Of a stretch of DNA of 64,000 nt, positions 55,673 through 64,000 are shown piece after piece. A program made the position numbers and the translations under genes. Position 1 is the first letter of the stretch, and each line of letters starts with the position of its first letter. The DNA comes from Moniliophthora roreri (Eukaryota; Basidiomycota; Agaricomycetes; Agaricales; Marasmiaceae): NCBI GenBank assembly GCA_001466705.2, contig LATX02000013.1:434001-498000 (forward strand), written 5' to 3'. The notes below the pieces were generated by a model that saw only the letters and a program-made list of their open reading frames with translations, was not told the DNA's origin and ran no database searches.

Positions 55673-58535
55673 TTATGACCCAAGCTCACCCACCGGTGAT
55701 CTACACATAGGGCAGGTCTTTGAACGAGCCATCCAGCGTCTCATGCACGTTTCATGGAAGGTATGCCTGCATGTACTGTTGCTCATTGCTGCAAGGTCTC
55801 CTTCCTTGAACTGTGAGAAGCAAATTCCACATTTGTCCACAGCACTTTCGAGTAGCAGCAACTTGACCTTCACTCGACCATCTTTAGTTACTCGGCGACG
55901 GTCTACGGAGACCTGGCCTAGGAGTGGAACTGGAGAGGCCGGCCGCTTGGGTTCAACATGAGTGCTAAGAACCAAGGTTCCATTGCCTCTCGGCGATTCG
56001 CTAGCAAACGTCTCTGGTACCGCTGGTCCAATAATCTCGGAAACCCTGAGCAGCGCCTGTTGCGGAAGTATTTGGTCAGTATTCATTCAACTATACCAAG
56101 ATATCAACTCACGTCATATCCAGACCCGTTTCTCAAATCGCTATCATTAAAGCCCGCGACTAGGAGATCCAAATCCGTTATATGAGAATATATATCATCG
56201 ATAGCTTGCCTTGTGGCATCTCCCGCCGGCTCATGTCGACTGGGAGGACCACTCGAAGGTGAACGAAATGTAGTGATTTCACGAGAGCTCGCTAGATTTC
56301 TGGTGGCATATCGAGCTTCCGTTTCAGTCTCTGACTCGTCTGTTGACGCAATAGTACGGGATGGACTTGGACTAGCTGTTTGAGCCCGGTTGACCGTGGT
56401 GAAGGTCGTAGGATGAGTTTGGGCTCCGCTCATATCAATCAATGGCTCGCTCGACAGAAGCAAAGATGCTCTGGGAGTAGCAAAAGTTGGCGATGCAGGA
56501 GAGCTGTTGCTCTCTTTAGCTGGTTCATCGAGATCGATTAAGAGCCCTTCAGGACACACACTGCTAGAAGAACTAGGGCTACCCTGCATGTCGGAAGGAG
56601 CATATGTCGAGTCGACCATCATGGTACGGGTAGAAGGGGTATGGACGGAAGGAGGAGGCCTCGGCAAGGGACGACCACTGTAATGATGGCGGTCTGCATG
56701 TGAATCGAAGTAAATTTGAGTTGAAGTATGTGTAGGCGAGTTTGAGGCAGGTGTCATATAGGCTCCTGGCGTACAGGGTGTTGATGGAATCGAGAAATTA
56801 GGATGCGAAGTACTGATAGGCTGCATGGCAGGACGGGACGAGTAATCAAGTGTCCTAGGGTCTGAAGTGATGTCTCGGCTTGCAGGAACTGGGCTGCCAC
56901 CATGCCTGCAGGTACAGCTATCAGGAGACGGTGAGCGACTGAGATCAGAGCTATCTGTGCGGGTGAAAAGTCCGGCATCACTGCTCTGAGCAACAGCGAC
57001 TGGTAGAGGTGTCGCAGGAACGACATGTTCCCGATTAGGCAACTCTATAGCAGGCTTCTCGACTGGCGTGAGAGGTAGAGGCGTATTAATTGCTTTCTGG
57101 AGCATTGACACGGAGGTTTCGAGCGTCGTAGAGCTGGGGATGCGAGGTTCGGATCCCAACGGTGACGGTCCTGCGGGTGTCCTCTGTGCGGGTGATGCCT
57201 CTGGACGGCGCACTCGAACATTGATAATGATAGGTCCGGAGGGAGGTGCAATAACAGGCGAAGCGGTGATGACAGCCGCTGGAGTCGTGCCTCTCCGTTT
57301 AGCCTCCTTCTTCATCACAGGGAACGGGGCCTTCTTATCAATCAGCGGCATTGGCTTGATCTGGGGTTGTGTAGGATGCTGTGAGGGGTATTGCGGAGAG
57401 TGCTGTGAGGGGTATTGCGGAGAGTGCTGTGAGGGGTATTGCGGAGAGTGCTGTGAAGGATGTTGTGGAGAGTTCTGATGTGCTTGAGTGGACTGCGACT
57501 CAAGTGGCGGGGACTGGGGAGGTGAATCGATGTCGGCGACAGCATCATCAGAGTCTATTATCTCCCAGGAATCAAGGGGTTCCGTCGCCTTTTGCTTCCC
57601 CTTGTGACGATCTCCCTTGCTGTCCGCCGTCGAGAAGGTAGGTGATGATGGTGAGCGACCAAAGGTGAGTGTCGCAAGGGAAGTCGTGCTTCGACTAAAA
57701 AATGAAGATGGATTTCGGGATTGAGAATACGGATGCGCAGAGAGCGCACGCTGAGGTAGAGTGGAAGGCTTGGGTGTCAAGAAGGTTCGCAAAGGGGATA
57801 GCGACAACTGTCTGCGTCTCCTTTGATCACTAGTCGGCGTGACCGGAGAGGGTCCAGTCCACTCCTCGTCCTCGTCTGGGTCGATGAGTACCCTACTCCT
57901 GCTGGGGCTTCGGCCTCTTCCATCCACCATGCCGGGAGAAGAACTGGATGTGCCACCGGAGGAATCAATCTGTAGTAATGAGTCATTATCGGAATCAGAG
58001 GCCGACGTATCGGGCATGCTTGTCGCAGGTTCCGGCTGTGGAGCCGGTAGAGCAAGTGGTGAGCTTATTGTGGGTTGTCGAAAGTGGTTATGGGTCACGG
58101 TTGCGGTACTAGGAGTCAACGATATTGATGGACTAGACATTGCTTCTGCGAACGACGGTGGTGGGTAGTCCGGTATTCCTGGGAGTGAGAGAAGATGTCG
58201 GTGCGTGCACTTTTCATACCCATATCAAACTCACCATCGTCTGCAATAGAATTCTGTACTTCCTCTCTAGCGTTGGTCCGATGAGAGCGATTCCGCCTTT
58301 CATTCGTTCTGCTCGACATTGGCGTGATTTTGCAGAACTTTGGACCAGTATTAAACCGAAGATCCTCTTCCTGACGAACATTTCGCTCGGGTTTCCTGGA
58401 TCTCTGCTTCTTCGGTTGTTGTCGAATTCGACCAGCGTTGTCGGGAGGAATCAAGGTCGTTTGCCCATGATGAGTAACGAGATGGGTAAGATATGGTGCG
58501 TTGTTAGCTGCGTCCGCAACTTTTTGAGGCGCCAT
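55673..58535 (-). CDS. RING-H2 finger protein with long disordered region
   Basis: Probable E3 ubiquitin ligase. Exons 58235-58535, 56113-58178 and 55673-56056 join in frame to 916 aa. The N-terminus (MAPQKVADAANNAPYLTHLV) is followed by a basic stretch, then DYPPPSFAEA (a proline-rich motif split by intron 1). Residues about 120-790 are Ser/Pro/Thr rich and disordered, with octapeptide repeats SQHSPQYP. The C-terminus carries the RING-H2: CGICFSQFKEGDL, CRHTFHETCMRRW, and CPMCRSP, that is Cys-x2-Cys, Cys-x-His, His-x2-Cys and Cys-x2-Cys, all zinc ligands present. Substrate unknown. The start at 58535 was chosen because exon 1 joins the long exon in frame and supplies the proline motif. Confidence 0.85.
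57377..57472 (-). repeat. 24-bp tandem repeat inside the RING gene
   Basis: Three near-perfect 24-bp units plus a degenerate fourth. They encode the octapeptide SQHSPQYP on the minus strand. On the plus strand they create a misleading Cys/Glu-rich frame. Confidence 0.85.
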
Positions 58536-59057
58536 GGAGGCGAAGATGGTTGTCGTGGTCGACAAGTGTCTTGAGGCGAACACACGACTTCCTCGAGGAC
58601 TTGAGTCTCATTTCCAGCAAACTGGAACGGAGACGACCGAGCGCGTGACATCATTCAAAAATGCTCACCGGCGGCAAGATCCGCCGCAGGTCCGCCGGCA
58701 CACGCCGAAACGTATCCTCGCCTCCTTTGCGTCTCCTCTTTAACCCGACGCCAAGCTCTCTTGACTCGGACTCTCGCATGCCTAATATTTACACCGTATA
58801 ATTCGAGTGATCACGGGAATGTCGGACCACCGCCTCGTGCTCTGGGCGGGACTCTGGTCGCATGAGGTTAGAGGTACTGTGTGTAATATACTAGTCGTGT
58901 GCAGAGTATGTACAATAGTCTGCGTTAAAAAGGCAGAAGTTCGTATGCCTATCAGATACAATTAATCTACAGACGTCTAGCCTGCTAGTGATCATGGTAT
59001 ACAACGGGTGAAATTGATAGAAAAACATTCACGAAAAAACCTGTAAATTCTGTAAAA
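58536..59057. other. Intergenic, no gene recognised
   Basis: Promoter of the RING gene and 3' region of the kinase-like gene. Nothing else recognised. Confidence 0.55.
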
Positions 59058-60498
59058 TTATCGTCTCACAGGGTTTTGGTCCATCCAAGCGAGCATGAGG
59101 TCCACTCTGGGCCATGAAAGTAAAGCTATATCTGTAAAGCGGCGTTTCTGCTCGGCTCTCGCATTCTGTACCACACTGAGAATTTCCGGATCATGAGTGT
59201 GTTTCTGAAGCTCCCTGATATAGGTATCCTTGAACAACTGGCTTTCCTGGATATCCCTTGCTATATTCAAGGATTCGATCCGCTCAAACCAGGACGGATA
59301 ACAGGCCAGCGCCCACAGTGGTGTAGTCGTCGCCATTTCCCAGTCAATGACGGCCACAATTCGTCCCATATGGGGTCCTTCCGTCGCAAATATCATGTTC
59401 CTGTTCGATTGAGATGATAAATGCTCCGCTACTGTGCAAGAAAGTAAAGCTCACGTACCGTGGGGTGAGTTCCATATGTGAAAGCACAAAGGGTCCAGCC
59501 CCGTAGCGGTCAAGAGGGTCCTCAATCACATCGCTAACGCGGTTTAACATTTGAGGAAAAGCTTTATGAGCCAACTGCCAACGTCTGGTATCGTCACCAC
59601 GCATGGAGCTTTTATGCGTGCTCTGCAACAGATCCGGAAGTGTTTGCATTGTCTCAATCTCGTCCGACAAAGCTGCTCGCAGCCATTGACTCGCTGATTG
59701 CCACGGTCCCCTGTCATACCGACAACACGCCTTCCGTGCTGCGGATTCATGTTTACACCACGCCACAGGACCAAGTTCGTAGCAGTGCGGAGGGGGAGCG
59801 CGCTCCTTGAAATAGATAGATGCGATACGATCAAATTTAAGTCGAGAAAGCTCGAGTACGATACGCGCATAGTCACGAATGGCGAGTAACTTGACTTCTG
59901 TGGGTAGATTTTCCCAAGCAGAACCGTTCATATCTGTACCTTCGGTCTAAATGAAGGCCACACGAGTCATTTACCGTGGGATATGGTACGAGGAATGGAA
60001 GTGATACTCACAAACGATAGGATGCAAAAGGGTTGGCCAATAGCATTATCCCGGGTCGGACAATAGCCGTAGACAGTGGGTACTGGTATTTTCGTCCTTG
60101 AACGGACGAACATCATAGTCGCTATCTATACCAGCGAGTAGTGGGTCCGATAACTAATGAGAAGACGAAACAGAACGTACCTCCGACTCCATGCTAATGT
60201 CGGACTTGGTCTTGACGTCTCTAGAGACTCTTGCCAAGACACGTTGAGGAATCTTCTCTCGAAGGTCCGCTGGAACGTATAGGTGTAGAAGATATAGCTG
60301 GGAGAGGAATCGGATACAACTACCAACTAGATCCGCGCCAAAACATACCTCATTGTATGTTCCCAAATGGAATGGCTCGCCCGGAGTGGCGCATGGCACT
60401 CCGAAAAGAAATTGGGTGACTCCGGAAAACTGAGTGGTATCCGGTATTGACGGCGGCTTTCTCCCGTGCTTTAGAGGAAAGTCCAAGAGCAAAGGCAT
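59058..60498 (-). CDS. Aminoglycoside phosphotransferase (APH)-like kinase-fold protein
   Basis: Member of the large fungal APH/choline-kinase-like family; substrates are mostly unknown and drug resistance is not implied. Five exons give about 400 aa. Blocks in order are LYLLHLYVPADLREKIPQRV, RVSRDVKTKSD, ATMMFVRSRTKIPVPTVYGY, then PTRDNAIGQPFCILSF, the helical region LAIRDYARIVLELSRLKFD, the catalytic loop SHMELTPRN (split by an intron), and the metal-binding strand VAVIDWEMATTTPLWALA. In most relatives the loop is HxDxxPxN; here Asp is replaced by Glu. The ATG at 60498 is used because the longer frame begins with TTG and has a possible acceptor in it. The C-terminus ends WMDQNPVRR. Confidence 0.8.
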
Positions 60499-63400
60499 GC
60501 CCCGATGTCCAGAATGAGCTACAATGACGGATGTTAAGATAGTCAACGGCTACGCACAGCGTAGACAGCAGATGTTCTTGGGATAGGTGAGCAGAGGAAA
60601 GAGAGGAATTGGGAGAAAGGTGCGCTACCGAAGGCGGTTATTATATTGCAAGACCCTGCTTTTCCGCATACCGCTTCAGTAATTGTCGCATTAAGCTCAT
60701 TTCAGGGACAGTGTGATGTTCAAAACCTGAAATAGAGTCCAAAGAGAGATCAGCGAAGATAATATCGCATGTATAATTACACGGAATCGCGCAAGATCGT
60801 GTAGTAGGTCCGTTTGTAGTTACCAATAAACTATTGTCTGCCTGCGCGTGAAGCTGTCTTTCGCTTATCCGGCAAGAGTTTGAAGGTTGGAGTAGCCCGA
60901 GATGAGGTCAATAAGTCATATGGAGAATCGACAACAATTCCCCACCATCACCTACAATAGCAGCATCCGCGCCGGACGGGAAGTATACCCACTAGGCCAT
61001 CAATCGGCGTTTAAGTATGCAGTCATCTGGCACGCGGAGTTCATCCTTTATCGTTAAGATCTGCAAACGCTATATAACTTGGCGATCTGTCAAACAACTA
61101 ATCCATTGAGAATCAGAAATTACCTCTGTACTTATATGTGCGCACGATCTCCATTTTCATCAAATCGTGGCCTCGACAAGATGCGATCCCTATCTACACC
61201 CAGCTCAACAAGAAAGGATTGAGTGTCATGCACCTCTTGACATGTGTTCTGTCAACGGATATGTTTATATGTAGACGGCAACTGTGAGTGTTTGACATGT
61301 GTATGAGGTACTCGATTTAAGGCCATATTCCCGGTCAGAAAACGAAAGGTACCGACACAGGGTTTCCTTTTGGTAGCGAGAAACATGGCATAAACAAGCG
61401 ACAATGGCATATAAAACCATCAACACGGGGTCACCTAGAATACAAATCAAAAGGAGGACAGAACAATGCGTATCACGGCACGACACGCACCCCGTGATTA
61501 AAATTTCAAACGGATCCTCAAGTCGCCTTCCTTACACGAATCATAATGCTCGTCATACAGTCTTGATACTGCGACGTAAAACCACTCAAGCTTCGCAACT
61601 ATCTTATTCTTCTGTCAAACTCCGAGAGCGCTTCCCATGTTGAAGACACCGCATTCCGGGGTGCTCCCTATAACGGTAAAGGTGGCGTTTACGCATGGTG
61701 ATTTGAACAGGCCAACGGCCGTGGATTGTCCATGATTGCTTTATTCCTGACCTGAGCCCACGTCGAGAAAAATGCCTGTAATCTCGAACGCCGTCTCCTG
61801 AGGATGTATTTCTTCCTCAACAAGCCCAGACCCCAATCACCTGTATAGCATCCGTTCAATTTGAAGCCACAAACTCATCTCCCGTCACTCTTACCCATTC
61901 AAAAAACACCAGAGCAACGTTGGCTCATTTGAGAACCATCACTCCTCCCCTTCTAGAAAGCGATCTTGGTGTTTCAGTCTATGGAATTAGGCGGCAAAGG
62001 TCAACTCACGTCGCGTTGTAAGGGTCACCCCATTAAGCACTCTGGATAGTGACCTCTGGATGTGGCCCGTAGGGTGTGCTGCATTGCCCCGTCGCACGCC
62101 GTGCTGTCTGAGCTCCATCCTAATTTGATTGTCCACCTGGGCAGTTCGGCGACGCATTTCGCATACTCGGGCGAAAACAAAGCTACATGGGAGTAGATGA
62201 AGGAATGTGTGCGAGAAAGGCGTGTCATAGAGAATGCAGTGAGGATAAGGGTTCACTCGGCAGCTCGATCGTGCTCCATCTTCCAAGTTGGTATTAGCAA
62301 TTTCTTGTATGAACTCCATCCCTGCCAGCTTGAAAGCGAGGATGCGCCGAAATGGGCTCTCAAGCTCGAAGAACGGAGGAGAGTGACGTCGGGCCTAGCT
62401 CCGAATCATGAACTATGAGTGACCGGACGTCCTAGCGAGAAAAAGAGTGACTGCGTACTGCATATCAGAGAGCAAGATGGGCGGTAAGATAGCGCTCGCT
62501 TAATAGCGTCGATTCGAGGATACCGGTACCGAAATGTTTGGATAAGAATGGGTCGTCGTCTTTGCCGACATGAGTTCCATAGCTATGTATGATCACTCAT
62601 TCTGAAGATATTGCATTCTAAATGAATATGAGGTGCAGCAGCGTAACAGAACATACCTCTAAGATAAGGCCACCCTTGGCTCATTTGTCGAATGCCGCTG
62701 AAACCGCTCAGAATTTAAAGAAATGAGATTACTCCTCAATATGCCTCCGTCAGATGTCCTATGCCTTACACTTGTAGGTTTTAATGATAGCTGCAATCAA
62801 TGCTTCATGTCAGAACAGAAAAACGGAGGGAAGTCCGTATTAGACCATACCAATCATGAAAGGGTTTGGGATTTGCTAGCGTTGAGGTCATAGGGTGGGT
62901 AAATAAGTCCGGCCAATCGACACTGAAAGAGCTCATGACCGAATCGAACGGTATGAACGCACAATCGCGGACCCACAGGCTGGACGCAAACAAGCGAATG
63001 TCAGAGTCAGGGAGTCTGGCTTTAGGAGGTCCTCACCGTTCTTTCGTACAAACTGTCAGACATATCTCCATAACGTCGTCGGCGGGTACCTCAGTGTAAA
63101 AGCCTCGAAATAGTCCAATTCAAGACACGGCACTCGAGTTGAACTTGACGTTAGCATTCGAGTATTGAATCAGACAGCAGGAATGTACATACCTTATTAG
63201 AGTATCCATTGAAATCGATTAAAGGACACATTCTTGGAGTCGTCTCATACGTCTTCAGCCCGTTAATTCCTGGTGTGTTTGACAAGCCACCTGGGATCAC
63301 CAACCGTTGGCTAGTTGCACTGCTACCAATGGAATTAGTGTCTTGTGAGGGAGATTGTAGGAATATCTGGGGATATGCCCACCTTGATGAGTTTTGTGCC

Positions 63401-63727
63401 CCCATTCACTCCTCCGCGTTGAAGCACCACCATTCCTGGATAGTTTCTTGAAAGTTTGTCGCTCACGGTTTAACGGTCGTGAAAAGCACCAGCAAACCCG
63501 TAGGTTCATATTCCCTTTAGTTTTAGCCAAAGTGATTCCGTCTCCGATCTTCTGTCGGGCAAGTGTAGATACCGATACGTGTGGCGAGTATGTGACTGGC
63601 AAAATAGGGCAAAGTATTGTCAATCTCAGGGTTGCGGCACCGGTTTGGGGTGGTCCGTGCACTTCGTGGAGCATGACGCCAAAAGAATATTCCTTCCATC
63701 GCTTCTTGCCTTCTGACATCCATCATC
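60499..63727. other. Long interval, mostly unassigned
   Basis: About 3.2 kb between the APH-like gene and UGP1. 60,640-61,980 holds only short unsupported frames. From about 62,000 to 63,720 the minus strand shows coding-like pieces, listed separately. Confidence 0.4.
61987..63719 (-). other. Possible multi-exon gene or decayed gene, unresolved
   Basis: Minus-strand pieces look protein-like and have nearby splice signals: a 140-codon frame from 63719, FYTEVPADDVMEICLTVCTKER (about 63,010-63,080), LWVRDCAFIPFDSVMSSFSV (about 62,920-62,985), IIKTYNGFSGIRQMSQGWPY (spliced, about 62,660-62,780), VGKDDDPFLSKHFGTGIL with a following TLLSERYLTAHL (about 62,470-62,560) and a last 110-codon frame ending at 61987. 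I could not join all phases, and I recognise no family. It may be a real gene whose exons I mis-set, or a pseudogene. If real, its start would be within 10 bp of the UGP1 start on the other strand, which is unlikely for two full promoters. Confidence 0.25.
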
Positions 63728-64000
63728 ATGGCTAATCTGGCTCCAAAAAGCGATTCTCTCAATGCCCGTGTTCGCGGAACTAGTCATATTGACTTCAAGA
63801 CAGCGACAACTGGTGTCGCTGCAAAAGCCATGCGCAACGAGTTAAGTCGTCTCGTAGCGACTGTTGATGATCCAGCTACCAAAAAGGTTCGCGATATCCA
63901 TCGATAAACGGCGATAATTTGCTAAAGATTTCTGGAGGCATTCGACACGGAAATGCAATCATTTTTCTTCCTCTTCACCCGATATCTCTCGGAACGTGCC
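63728..64000 (+). CDS. UGP1: UTP-glucose-1-phosphate uridylyltransferase, N-terminal part
   Basis: The enzyme makes UDP-glucose from UTP and glucose-1-phosphate for cell-wall glucans, glycogen and trehalose. Only the first exons are in the window. Exon 1 from ATG 63728 encodes LNARVRGTSHIDFKTATTGV, then AAKAMRNELSRLVATVDDPA; an intron follows ATKK, and exon 2 continues AFDTEMQSFFFLFTRYLSER to the window edge. This matches the N-terminal helical region of fungal UGPase (EMxxFFxLFxRYLxE). The acceptor used (after CTGGAG near 63,936) keeps the frame; the nearer AG would not. The catalytic domain lies outside the window. Confidence 0.7.

Noticed and set aside
57068..57478. Plus-strand frame rich in Cys and Glu repeats
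   Set aside because: It is the reverse reading of the 24-bp tandem repeat in the RING gene; the minus strand continues in frame to a RING domain.
59058..60498. Antibiotic-resistance gene
   Set aside because: APH-fold proteins are a large fungal family of mostly unknown substrates; nothing here indicates drug phosphorylation, and the catalytic Asp is changed.
1..64000. tRNA genes, rRNA, CRISPR arrays, complete transposons
   Set aside because: I scanned for tRNA T-arm-like words (GGTTCAAATC or GGTTCGAATC types), regular spaced repeats, transposase or reverse-transcriptase motifs and terminal repeats, and saw none that held up. tRNAscan-SE and RepeatMasker would be decisive.

Overview
The window is nuclear DNA of a filamentous basidiomycete, most likely an Agaricomycete. 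The evidence is the many short GT-AG introns (mostly 45-65 nt), compact genes on both strands, fungal-type proteins (Fzo1 mitofusin, NAD-dependent glutamate dehydrogenase, Vts1, fungal TMEM16) and a set of secreted plant-cell-wall enzymes (AA9, GH10, PL3). I saw no bacterial operons, CRISPR array, rRNA, convincing tRNA or complete transposon.

Layout. 0-12.4 kb: an open frame leaving the left edge; an SDR oxidoreductase; a short, complete-looking SIN1/Avo1-like gene (TORC2 subunit family); FZO1; a 119-aa secreted protein of unknown function; a gene-poor 2.6 kb; and a second SDR gene with unusually long introns. 12.6-21.5 kb: a fumarylacetoacetate-hydrolase-family gene with one GC-AG intron, GDH2, a 2.1-kb gap, and a PAM2-motif protein resembling PAIP1 (poly(A)-binding-protein partner). 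22.6-29 kb: an anoctamin/TMEM16 gene and VTS1 (SAM-domain RNA-binding protein).

29.5-54.8 kb is enriched in carbohydrate-active enzymes: GH20 hexosaminidase, GH10 xylanase, two PL3 pectate lyases in opposite orientation, a DUF2264 protein, and two tandem AA9 lytic polysaccharide monooxygenases. Between them lie a WDR7/rabconnectin-like WD40 gene, a LEA_2-like membrane protein, and two or three small genes predicted to encode single-pass membrane proteins. Together the enzymes would attack pectin, xylan, cellulose and chitin-derived oligosaccharides, which fits a litter- or wood-decaying or plant-associated fungus. 55.6-64 kb: a long disordered RING-H2 protein, an aminoglycoside-phosphotransferase-like kinase with a changed catalytic loop, a 3-kb stretch with unresolved coding-like pieces, and the 5' end of UDP-glucose pyrophosphorylase at the right edge.

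Exon structures were built by hand from splice signals and reading-frame continuity. Where I give exon coordinates, the lengths add up to an intact frame. No homology search was possible, so family names rest on recognised motifs.
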